In this document: piece after piece, positions 54,024 through 62,078 of the stretch
Layout: every line of letters begins with the position of its first letter
Numbering within the stretch: position 1 is the first letter of the stretch
Program-made: the position numbers and the translations under genes
Assembly: GCF_018131075.1 (NCBI RefSeq)
Contig: NZ_JAFCLS010000010.1
Coordinates: 124,001-188,000 of the forward strand
Length of the DNA: 64,000 nt
From: Bradyrhizobium sp. JYMT SZCCT0428
GTDB lineage: Bacteria; Pseudomonadota; Alphaproteobacteria; Rhizobiales; Xanthobacteraceae
Reading direction: 5' to 3'
The notes under the pieces: model-generated
Database searches by the model: none
The model's input: only the letters and a program-made list of their open reading frames with translations
Told to the model about the DNA's origin: nothing

Positions 54024-56300
54024 ATGACGATTTGCGGTGAAATCCAGCCCGACAGGCGTACGCGCCTGTCGCGCAAAATGCGCGTAATCCTGTTCTTCGC
54101 CTTTGAAGGCGCCGCCGCACTCCTGATCGGATTTGCGGCCTTATTTTTGAGTTTGCCGGCCTGGTCGGCCGAGCGCACGCAGACCGCCTTCCTCAAGCCG
54201 GGCGATGCCCGCTCCGGTTCGCTGCTGCTGAAGACCGAGGACGGCTACGCCGATGCCTCGCGGCTCGGCATCGATGTCGATATCACCGTGTCCGGGCCCA
54301 CGGTCCGCGCCCGTGTCACACAGGTTTTCCGCAACCCGACGCAAGACTGGGTCGAGGCGGTTTACGTCTATCCGCTGCCGTCCGGCGGCGCCGTCGATAC
54401 GCTGAATATGGTGGTCGGCGACCGCGTCATCGTCGGCGACATCAAGGAGCGGCAACAGGCCCGCATCATCTATGAGCAGGCGGCGCGCAACGGACAGAAG
54501 GCGGCGCTGACCGAACAGGAGCGGCCGAACATCTTCACCAACTCGGTCGCCAATATCGGCCCCGGCGAAACCGTGCTGGTGCAGATCGAGTATCAGGAGC
54601 AGGTCGCACAGAGCGGCAATGAATTCTCGCTGCGGCTGCCGATGGTGATCGGGCCGCGCTACAATCCCGCACCTGTCGTGCAAAGCGTCGATTTCCGGCC
54701 CGGTGGCGGCGGCTGGGGCGCCAGCAAGTCCGATCCTGTTCCGGACCGCGACCGCATCTCTCCGCACGTGCTCGATCCCGCGACCAACGCGCCGGTCAAT
54801 CCGACCAGCATCACGGTGCGGCTGCAGGCCGGCTTCCCGCTCGGCGAGATCAAGAGCCATCATCACACCATCAAGACCGAAAGCCCCGACGGCAGCACGC
54901 GCATCATCAAGCTCGCCGAAGGCGCGGTGCCGGCGGATCGCGACTTTGAACTCACCTGGAAGCCTGCCGCGGAAAAAGCGCCGTCGGTCGGCCTGTTCCG
55001 CGAACATGTCGGCGGCAACGATTATCTGCTCGCTTTTGTGACACCGCCTTCGGTCGAGCAGAACGACAAAAAGCCACTGCCGCGCGAGGTAATATTCGTG
55101 ATCGACAATTCCGGCTCGATGGGCGGCGTCTCAATCATCCAGGCCAAGGCCAGCCTCACTTACGCGCTCGGCCGCCTGCAGCCCACCGACCGCTTCAACG
55201 TGATCCGCTTCGATCACACCATGGAGATGCTGTTCCCGGCCTCGGTGCCGGCTGACCGCGAGCGTGTCGGTCAGGCCACTTCGTTCGTCGGCGCGCTGCA
55301 AGCCAATGGCGGCACCGAAATGGTGCCGGCGATGCGCGCCGCGCTCAGCGACACGGCCCCCGGCGGCGATACCAATTATGTCCGTCAGGTCGTGTTCCTG
55401 ACCGACGGCGCGATCGGCAACGAGCAGCAATTGTTCGAGGCCATCAATGCGCTGCGTGGCCGCTCGCGCATCTTCATGGTGGGCATCGGCTCCGCGCCAA
55501 ACACCCATCTGATGACGCGCGCCGCCGAACTCGGCCGCGGCGCCTTCACCCATATCGGCTCGGTGGAACAGGTCGAGGAGCGCATGCGCGGGCTGTTTTC
55601 CAAGCTGGAGAATCCCGCGGTGACCAATCTCACTGCCAAATTCTCCGACGCCACCGCCGACATCACGCCATCGGCGATCCCGGACCTCTACCGCGATGAG
55701 CCGCTGATCCTTGCCGCCAAACTCGGCAAGCTCGCCGGCTCGGTCGAGATCAAGGGCCGGATCGGTGACCGTCCGTGGGTGGTGACGCTTCCGCTGGCGA
55801 ATGCGGCCGAAGGCAAGGGCCTGTCGAAACTATGGGCGCGGCGCAAGATTGCCGATGCCGAAGTTGCGCGCACCACGCGACAGGAGAGCCCGGAGGATGC
55901 CGACAAGACCATCCTCGCGCTCGCACTCGATCATCAATTGGTGACGCGGCTGACCAGTCTCGTCGCGGTCGACAAGACGCCGAGCCGTCCCGAAGGCGAA
56001 CCGTTGAAAGTTTCGGAACTGCCGATCAACCTGCCGGCCGGTTGGGATTTCGCCAAAGTGTTCGGTGAACGCCCGCTTCTGCCGGTCGCGCCGACGGAAC
56101 GTCGCGCCGATGCCGGCGAGGCCAGGGTTCAGGTCGCGGCATTGAAACGCACGGCCCCTGCGGTCACGGTATCGCCGGGCACGGTCCAGCTCCCGAAGAC
56201 GGCGACCGACGCCGAGCTGAGAATGATCCTGGGTGTGATCTTCCTCATATTCAGTCTCGTCCTGTTAGCGTTCAATCGGCGCCAGGCGTTGATCCCCTGA
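54024..56300 (+). CDS. VIT/VWA-domain sortase-target protein (marine proteobacterial sortase target type)
   Basis: 758 residues from the ATG at 54024; upstream in-frame codons overlap the divergent regulator and look random. Order: an N-terminal membrane or signal segment (VILFFAFEGAAALLIGFAALFLSLPAWSA, about 20-48), a VIT (vault/inter-alpha-trypsin inhibitor) domain (about 70-200, with VTQVFRNPTQDWVEAVYVYPLP), a von Willebrand A domain with MIDAS motif VIDNSGSMGG (near 360), a beta-rich tail, and a C-terminal sorting signal: LPKTAT (723-728), a hydrophobic segment and NRRQ. It would be exported and cut by the sortase encoded 118 bases downstream. This pair corresponds to the TIGR03788/TIGR03784 families as I remember them. 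Confidence 0.93.
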   Translation: MTICGEIQPDRRTRLSRKMRVILFFAFEGAAALLIGFAALFLSLPAWSAERTQTAFLKPGDARSGSLLLKTEDGYADASRLGIDVDITVSGPTVRARVTQVFRNPTQDWVEAVYVYPLPSGGAVDTLNMVVGDRVIVGDIKERQQARIIYEQAARNGQKAALTEQERPNIFTNSVANIGPGETVLVQIEYQEQVAQSGNEFSLRLPMVIGPRYNPAPVVQSVDFRPGGGGWGASKSDPVPDRDRISPHVLDPATNAPVNPTSITVRLQAGFPLGEIKSHHHTIKTESPDGSTRIIKLAEGAVPADRDFELTWKPAAEKAPSVGLFREHVGGNDYLLAFVTPPSVEQNDKKPLPREVIFVIDNSGSMGGVSIIQAKASLTYALGRLQPTDRFNVIRFDHTMEMLFPASVPADRERVGQATSFVGALQANGGTEMVPAMRAALSDTAPGGDTNYVRQVVFLTDGAIGNEQQLFEAINALRGRSRIFMVGIGSAPNTHLMTRAAELGRGAFTHIGSVEQVEERMRGLFSKLENPAVTNLTAKFSDATADITPSAIPDLYRDEPLILAAKLGKLAGSVEIKGRIGDRPWVVTLPLANAAEGKGLSKLWARRKIADAEVARTTRQESPEDADKTILALALDHQLVTRLTSLVAVDKTPSRPEGEPLKVSELPINLPAGWDFAKVFGERPLLPVAPTERRADAGEARVQVAALKRTAPAVTVSPGTVQLPKTATDAELRMILGVIFLIFSLVLLAFNRRQALIP

Positions 56301-56418
56301 CGCCCCCTTGACGGAGGAGGCCCCCCAAGCTCCTCCCGAATGCGCGCGCGGCCCTCCGTCCCCCAGGGTCGCGCGCGCGACTTTTTTCGAACCGTCATTG
56401 CGACGAGAACATCGAAGA

Positions 56419-56988
56419 ATGCGCCGCTTCATCCTCCCTCTCCTCCTCGCCGCCACCGGCCTCATCCTGTTCGGCCAGGGCGGCTACATCCACGCCAAGG
56501 CATCGTTCGCGCAAATCCTGCTCGAGCGCGCCTTCACGGAAAGCATTGCCACCGGCCGCGAGACAAAACCGTGGTCATGGGCGGATACCTGGCCGGTGGC
56601 CCGCATCGAGGTGAGGCGGATCCATGCCAGCACCATTGTGCTGGCCGGCAGCAGCGGCCAGGCGCTCGCGTTCGGGCCGGGTCATGTCGAGAACACGCCC
56701 GATGCGGGCGAGCGCGGCGTGGCGGTCTACTCTGCGCACCGCGACACACATTTCCGCTTCCTGCAAAATGTCGTCATCGGCGACGAGATCGACGTCACGC
56801 GCCGCGACGGCAAGAAATTCCGATATCGCGCGGATTCGACCTCGATCGTGCGTTTCGATGCTTCGGGCATCGATCCGTTGCGCGACGGATATCAGCTGGT
56901 GCTGTCGACCTGCTGGCCGTTCGAGGCGCTGACGCCGGGGCCGGATCGCTATCTCCTGCACGCCACCTTGATCGGGCCTGTTCCCTGA
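56419..56988 (+). CDS. Class GN sortase
   Basis: 189 residues, a transpeptidase that cleaves LPxT-type signals. I use the ATG at 56419, which gives MRRFILPLLLAATGLILFGQGGYIHAKA, an N-terminal membrane anchor. Catalytic residues: His in VAVYSAHRDTHF (near 107), Cys in LVLSTCWPF (near 164) and Arg in GPDRYLLHA. Sortases are typical of Gram-positive bacteria; the GN class is the proteobacterial form, always found with one substrate gene, here directly upstream. Confidence 0.93.
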   Translation: MRRFILPLLLAATGLILFGQGGYIHAKASFAQILLERAFTESIATGRETKPWSWADTWPVARIEVRRIHASTIVLAGSSGQALAFGPGHVENTPDAGERGVAVYSAHRDTHFRFLQNVVIGDEIDVTRRDGKKFRYRADSTSIVRFDASGIDPLRDGYQLVLSTCWPFEALTPGPDRYLLHATLIGPVP

Positions 56989-57185
56989 GTTCATCCGCCC
57001 GTCAATCCCGGGACCGACAAATACTCCGCCTGCCGGGATATCGTGCGCTACGCGAAGGGCGCTATCGGGCCAACGCGTGTTGCCACCCTCCTCAAGTCTC
57101 AATAGAAAGAATGAAAACGCATGGCCGAAGCGATCGCACGAGATCGCCGTCTGCCAAAGGAAACAACAAGGTAAGGGCACGCTCC

Positions 57186-59408
57186 ATGGAAGCTCGGGTA
57201 GTCAACGCGCAGCATTCGGCCGAAAACTGGTCGCCCTCGTCCGACGCCAGCGACATCGTCAAAAGCATCCATGCCATGCTGCACCCGCGCAACATCGTGC
57301 TGGTCGGTGCGACCGACAAGCCCGGCAACTATGCCGAGCGCATCTGGAACAATCTGGTCAAGTACCAATACAAGGGCAAACTGTTCCCCGTTAATTCCAA
57401 GCGCGAAACGATCTGGGGCGTGCCCTGTTACAAGGATTTCGCCAGCCTTCCGGAGAAACCCGACCACGTGCTGGTGCTGGTGCCGGCCCGTTTCGCGGTG
57501 CAGGTGATCCGTGACGCCGCGGCGGCCGGTGCGCGTTCCGCCACCATCGTCACCTCGGGCTTCAGCGAGTTGCAGGACGCGGAAAGCCAGCGGCTGGCGG
57601 TCGAATTGAAAGAGGCGGTGCGTGAAACCGGCCTTGCCGTGACCGGCCCGAATTGCCTCGGCAATCTGAGCGCGGGCGAAAACCTGTTCACCAATATCGA
57701 TGACCGCATCGTCACCATGGAAGCCGGTCCCGTCGCGATCGCCGGGCAATCCGGTGCGATCGTGATGGCGATCCGTCAGGCGCTGGAAGATCGCGGCGTC
57801 GGTGTCGGCTACATGGTCACGACCGGCAACGAGACCGGGCTCGAAACACCGGACCTGATGGCCTATTTCGCGGCCGATCCTTCGATCCGCGTGATCGTGG
57901 TCTATCTCGAAGGCGTGCGAAACACCAAGGTGTTCCGCGAGGCCTGCAAGGCCGCGCGCGCCGCCGGCAAGCCGGTCATCGCGCTCAAGCTCGGCGCCTC
58001 CGAGGGCGGCCGCGCCGCTGCGATGGCGCATACCGGCGCGCTTGCCGGCTCGATTCAAACCTTCGACGCGATCTCGACGCGCGAGGGCGTGATCCGCGTT
58101 CGCGGCCTCGATGAACTGATCGAGACCACCGAATGTTTCGTGCATGCCGATCCGCCGAAAAGCAACCGCCTCGCCGCCGTGTCGCTGTCAGGCGGCAAGC
58201 GCGGCCTCTTGATCGACGCGTTCGATTCCGCCGGGCTCAACTTCGCGCCGCTGAGCGCGGACGCGACAGAGAAACTCGCAAAGATGCTCGGACCGGGCAG
58301 CATCGTCGGTAATCCGCTCGACGCCGGATTTGCCGCGGTGGTCGACCCCTCGGTCTACATGCAGTCGATCAAGATCATGATCGACGATCCCGACACCGAT
58401 ATCGTGATCATCGACGCCGAGCTGCCGAAGGCGCCCCATGAATTGCGCGAACGCAATTTGCGCATCGTCAACGACATGGCGGGCGCCGCCTCCAAGCCCG
58501 TCGTCTACATCAGCGCGATGTCGATTGGCTTTACCGAGTTCACCAAGGGCTTGCGCAAGTCGCTGCCGAACATCGCGGTCATGCAAGGCCTTGACCGCGC
58601 GGTGGGCGCGATCAAGTCGCTGATCGAATATGCCTCGCTGCGCAAAGTCGTGCCGGAGATCGCGTCGAGTTCGAAGGCTTCCGCCCGTGCCGTGCTGGAG
58701 AAGACGCTAAAAAGCGCCAACGGCGCCGCGGCGCTCGACGAAGTCGCCTCGAAAAAACTGCTGAAGGCCTATGGCATTCCGGTCTCAAAGGAAGAGATCG
58801 CACAGACCGCGGCGGACGCGGTGAAGATCGCCAAGAAGATCGGCTTCCCCGTGGTCGCCAAGGTGGTCAGCGCCGAGATCCTGCACAAATCGGACATTGG
58901 CGGTGTGGTGCTGAACATCAACAATGCCGCCGAGGTGAAGAAGGCGTTCAACGACATCACCGCGCGGGTCAGGAAGCTGAAGAACAAGCCGAAGCTCGAA
59001 GGCATTCTGATCGCGCAGCAGGTCAAGTCCGACCTCGAACTCGTGGTCGGCGCCTCGCTCGATGCCGAGATGGGCCCCGTGGTGCTGTTCGGCACCGGCG
59101 GCGTCGACATCGAACTGATGAAGGACGTGGCGCTCGCCGGCGCGCCGCTCGATGCCGACGAGGCGAAACAGCTGATCGGCAAAACCAAGGCCGGCGTCAA
59201 GATGAACGGTTATCGTGGCAAGCCCGCGCTGCACGAGGCTTCCGCGGTGAAGGCGCTGGTCGGGCTATCCAATCTGATGGCGGACGCGGGAACCCGCATT
59301 GCGTCGATCGACGTCAATCCGTTCCTGATCAACAGCAAGCTCGGCGTCGCCGTCGACGGCCTGATCGTGCTCAACAACGCCGCGGCCAACAAGGCGGCGG
59401 GGCATTAG
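57186..59408 (+). CDS. ADP-forming acetate-CoA ligase family protein
   Basis: 740 residues from the ATG at 57186; a further ATG in frame lies at 57111. It fuses the two halves of NDP-forming acyl-CoA synthetases: CoA-binding Rossmann domain (HPRNIVLVGATDKPGNYAERI), succinyl-CoA-ligase-like flavodoxin domain with the phosphohistidine region AAAMAHTGALAGS, and a C-terminal ATP-grasp domain (GIPVSKEEIAQTAADAVKIA, KVVSAEILHKSDIGGVVLNI, ASIDVNPFLI). It interconverts an acid plus ATP and CoA with acyl-CoA, ADP and phosphate; related rhizobial proteins act on acetate, pimelate or feruloyl-type acids. Substrate not determined. Confidence 0.92.
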   Translation: MEARVVNAQHSAENWSPSSDASDIVKSIHAMLHPRNIVLVGATDKPGNYAERIWNNLVKYQYKGKLFPVNSKRETIWGVPCYKDFASLPEKPDHVLVLVPARFAVQVIRDAAAAGARSATIVTSGFSELQDAESQRLAVELKEAVRETGLAVTGPNCLGNLSAGENLFTNIDDRIVTMEAGPVAIAGQSGAIVMAIRQALEDRGVGVGYMVTTGNETGLETPDLMAYFAADPSIRVIVVYLEGVRNTKVFREACKAARAAGKPVIALKLGASEGGRAAAMAHTGALAGSIQTFDAISTREGVIRVRGLDELIETTECFVHADPPKSNRLAAVSLSGGKRGLLIDAFDSAGLNFAPLSADATEKLAKMLGPGSIVGNPLDAGFAAVVDPSVYMQSIKIMIDDPDTDIVIIDAELPKAPHELRERNLRIVNDMAGAASKPVVYISAMSIGFTEFTKGLRKSLPNIAVMQGLDRAVGAIKSLIEYASLRKVVPEIASSSKASARAVLEKTLKSANGAAALDEVASKKLLKAYGIPVSKEEIAQTAADAVKIAKKIGFPVVAKVVSAEILHKSDIGGVVLNINNAAEVKKAFNDITARVRKLKNKPKLEGILIAQQVKSDLELVVGASLDAEMGPVVLFGTGGVDIELMKDVALAGAPLDADEAKQLIGKTKAGVKMNGYRGKPALHEASAVKALVGLSNLMADAGTRIASIDVNPFLINSKLGVAVDGLIVLNNAAANKAAGH

Positions 59409-59413
59409 TCACT

Positions 59414-59500
59414 TGTCATGCGCGGGCTTGACCCGCGCATCCATCTAAAAATGATTCATGCAAGAATGATGGATTGCCGGGTCAAGCCCGGCAATGACGG
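59414..59500. repeat. Dispersed inverted repeat, family A copy 4 (diverged)
   Basis: TGTCATGCGCGGGCTTGAC and GTCAAGCCCGGCAATGACG arms with a different, AT-richer centre (AAAAATGATTCATG). It occupies the gap between the convergent acetate-CoA ligase and protease genes. Confidence 0.75.
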
Positions 59501-59505
59501 CCGGA

Positions 59506-60267
59506 TCACAACCCCGCGCCCCATTGGCGCGCGGTCTGGACCAGCCAGTCGCGGTAGAGCGTCAGCGGCGTGACGCCGGTGAGCCCGCCGCAACCGGCCG
59601 AGCTATTGGGTCCGGTCGACCAGCTCACGACGCCGATAATCGCCGGGCCTGATTGCTTGTCCTCGAATACCGGCCCACCAGAGTCTCCGGTGCAGGCGCC
59701 AAGCCCGTCGCGGGTGCCCTGGCCCACAGGATCGACCAGCCGAATCTGCAGCGTTCCCGGCTTGCCGGTTGCCACCAATCCGGCGGCGCGGATGGTGCCG
59801 CCGCTCTTGCCGTCGCCGCGCGTCGTGACGCCAATGCCGGCGATCGTAAAACGGCTGCCGACAAGAATTGGAATGTTGGGCATGCCGAGCGTCGATGGCG
59901 TCTTGCCTTTGACGGGTGAACCCAATTGCAGCAGCGCCACATCGGCCGTCGCCCTGTGCGCCAGCATCGCCTGCATCTTGAAGCCGGGATGAATGGCGAC
60001 GCTCTTGACGTCCTGCAACGACGGCTGCTTGTCAGCGCCATATTCGACGATCTTGTAATCGGCACCGGGCTGCACGCAGTGTGCCGCGGTCAGCACGATT
60101 TTGGGCGCGATCACCGCGCCGGTGCAGAAATTGCCGCGGGAACCGACAATGGTGACGACCGAACGGCCGACGCCGTCGGCGGATGGCGCGCCACCGCCCA
60201 CGATGGCGTAAGCGGGCGCTGCCACCAGCAGCGCAAGACCGGCAATTATTCGAGCGAGGACCTTCAT
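59506..60267 (-). CDS. Trypsin-like serine protease, exported
   Basis: 253 residues (the frame is open upstream but the ATG at 60267 begins a good signal peptide, IIAGLALLVAAPAYA). S1 chymotrypsin-fold motifs: IVGGG at the mature N-terminus, CTGAVIAPKIVLTAAHC with the catalytic His, TADVALLQL with Asp, and ACTGDSGGPVF with Ser. Four or more cysteines could form the usual disulfides. Such proteases act in the periplasm or outside the cell. It is divergent from the HAD hydrolase gene. Confidence 0.93.
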   Translation of the reverse strand: MKVLARIIAGLALLVAAPAYAIVGGGAPSADGVGRSVVTIVGSRGNFCTGAVIAPKIVLTAAHCVQPGADYKIVEYGADKQPSLQDVKSVAIHPGFKMQAMLAHRATADVALLQLGSPVKGKTPSTLGMPNIPILVGSRFTIAGIGVTTRGDGKSGGTIRAAGLVATGKPGTLQIRLVDPVGQGTRDGLGACTGDSGGPVFEDKQSGPAIIGVVSWSTGPNSSAGCGGLTGVTPLTLYRDWLVQTARQWGAGL

Positions 60268-60381
60268 GGCCGCATGCAATACCCCGCGCAACCGACATCG
60301 CCAAGCCGCGGATCGGACTGGCTCCGAAGGGCATTCCGTGTTAGCCGCTCCCCCGTCGCGTATTGATATGGTGGGGAAGCA

Positions 60382-61014
60382 ATGGTCGAGGCGGTGATCT
60401 GGGATTTCGGCGGGGTGCTGACCACTTCGCCGTTCGAGGCATTCTCGCGGTTCGAGACCGAACGCGGGCTGCCCGCCGACATCATCCGGCGCACCAACGC
60501 CGCCAATCATCTGGAAAACGCCTGGGCGAAGTTCGAGCGCGCGGAAGTCGACATCGAAGCCTTCGATGCGCTGTTCGCGACGGAATCGAAGGCGCTGGGC
60601 GCCGAGGTCCGCGGCAGGGACGTGTTGCCTCTGCTCTCGGGCGATCTGCGCCCCGAAATGGTCGAGGCGCTCAAACGCGTGAAGGCCAAATTCAAGACCG
60701 GCTGCATCACCAACAACCTTCCGGCCAACGCGATCGGCAGCCGCAGCGGCCGCTCGCTCTATGTCGCGGAGGTCATGGTGCTGTTCGATCACGTCATCGA
60801 GTCCGCCAAGATTGGCCTGCGCAAGCCCGACCCGCGCATCTACCAGATGATGGTCGAAACGCTGCAGGTCGATCCCAAAAACTGCGTCTATCTCGACGAT
60901 CTCGGCGTCAACCTGAAGCCGGCGCGGCAGATGGGCATGACCACGATCAAGGTGCTCAATGCGGCGCAGGCGATCACGGAACTGGAGGCGGCGACCGGGC
61001 TCACATTGCGCTAG
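60382..61014 (+). CDS. HAD-superfamily hydrolase (subfamily IA)
   Basis: 210 residues. Motif I is VIWDFGGVLTTSPFEAF with the nucleophilic Asp, but Gly stands where many phosphatases have a second Asp; this D-F-G-G-V-L variant is common in epoxide-hydrolase-N-terminal-like and haloacid-dehalogenase-like HADs. Motif II is CITNNLP, motif III lysine lies in IGLRKPDPRIY and motif IV is VYLDDLGVNLKPA. A cap domain lies between motifs I and II. Substrate unknown; small phosphorylated metabolites are likely. Confidence 0.9.
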   Translation: MVEAVIWDFGGVLTTSPFEAFSRFETERGLPADIIRRTNAANHLENAWAKFERAEVDIEAFDALFATESKALGAEVRGRDVLPLLSGDLRPEMVEALKRVKAKFKTGCITNNLPANAIGSRSGRSLYVAEVMVLFDHVIESAKIGLRKPDPRIYQMMVETLQVDPKNCVYLDDLGVNLKPARQMGMTTIKVLNAAQAITELEAATGLTLR

Positions 61015-61122
61015 GCGGAATTAGCCGAATTTGCCGCCTTCGTATGATCAAACGAGGCTTGTTCTTTGCAGGGAACGGGGGCAGAACACGTTGAAATCCA
61101 GTGAATTTCGGAGTTGAAACCC

Positions 61123-62073
61123 GTGGCTGACAAAGGGCCGACCGCCTCGATCGAGGCAGTGGAAAGCGGCCTTGCCGCGCAGGGCTATATTGCGAGCCGG
61201 CAGATCGCGACCGCGGTCTATCTGTCGCAACAGATCGAAAAACCCATCCTGGTCGAGGGTCCCGCCGGCGTCGGCAAGACCGAGCTTGCGAAGGCGATCG
61301 CGGCGTGGCGCGGGCTGAAGATGATCCGCCTGCAATGCTACGAGGGCCTCGACGAAGCCAAGGCGCTCTACGAGTGGAAATACGCCAAGCAGCTTCTGTA
61401 CACGCAGATCCTGAAGGACAAGCTCGGCGAAGTGCTCGGCGGCGCCGAAACGCTGCAAGACGCGCTGGCACAATTGCATGATTTCGGCGACGTGTTCTTC
61501 TCCAAGGAATTCGTCGAACCGCGGCCGCTGCTGCAGGCGCTGGAACAACCGGCCGGCTGCGTGCTGCTGATCGACGAAATCGACAAGTCGGACGCCGAGT
61601 TCGAATCGCTGCTGCTGGAAATCCTCAGCGATTTCCAGGTCACGATTCCGGAACTCGGCACCGTTACCGCCGTCGCGGCCCCCACCGTGATCCTGACCTC
61701 GAACAGCGAACGCGATCTCGGCGACGCGCTGAAGCGGCGCTGCCTCCACCTTCACATCGGCTTCCCCGAGCAGAAGCTGGAGGAGCGCATCGTCGAAAGC
61801 CGGGTGCCCGGCATATCGCAGACGCTGCGCAAGCAGATGGTCGGCTTCATCCACGAGGTTCGCTCGCTCGACCTGAAGAAACTGCCGTCGGTGAGCGAGA
61901 CGATCGATTGGGCACGGGTGCTGGTGCTGCTGCAGGCGCCCGAACTCGGCAGCGAGATCGTCAAGGATACGCTCAACGTGCTGCTGAAGTACGAGGCGGA
62001 TATCGAGGCCACACTGCCCCAGGTATCCACCTTCATCGCCAAGACATCGCGGCAGAGCGTCGTCTTCGGATAA
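61123..62073 (+). CDS. MoxR-family AAA+ ATPase
   Basis: 316 residues from the GTG at 61123, nine bases after GGAG; a TTG at 61114 is an alternative. Walker A LVEGPAGVGKTELAKAI, Walker B VLLIDEIDKSD, sensor 1 VILTSNSERDL and an arginine finger region ALKRRC. MoxR ATPases remodel or load metal cofactors and partner enzymes together with a VWA-domain protein. Such a partner is encoded five bases downstream, so the two form an operon. Confidence 0.93.
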   Translation: MADKGPTASIEAVESGLAAQGYIASRQIATAVYLSQQIEKPILVEGPAGVGKTELAKAIAAWRGLKMIRLQCYEGLDEAKALYEWKYAKQLLYTQILKDKLGEVLGGAETLQDALAQLHDFGDVFFSKEFVEPRPLLQALEQPAGCVLLIDEIDKSDAEFESLLLEILSDFQVTIPELGTVTAVAAPTVILTSNSERDLGDALKRRCLHLHIGFPEQKLEERIVESRVPGISQTLRKQMVGFIHEVRSLDLKKLPSVSETIDWARVLVLLQAPELGSEIVKDTLNVLLKYEADIEATLPQVSTFIAKTSRQSVVFG

Positions 62074-62078
62074 AACGG

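Noticed and set aside
56340..57185. N-terminal extension of the acetate-CoA ligase frame across the sortase gene
   Set aside because: It overlaps the sortase in another frame and shows no family resemblance before position 57186.
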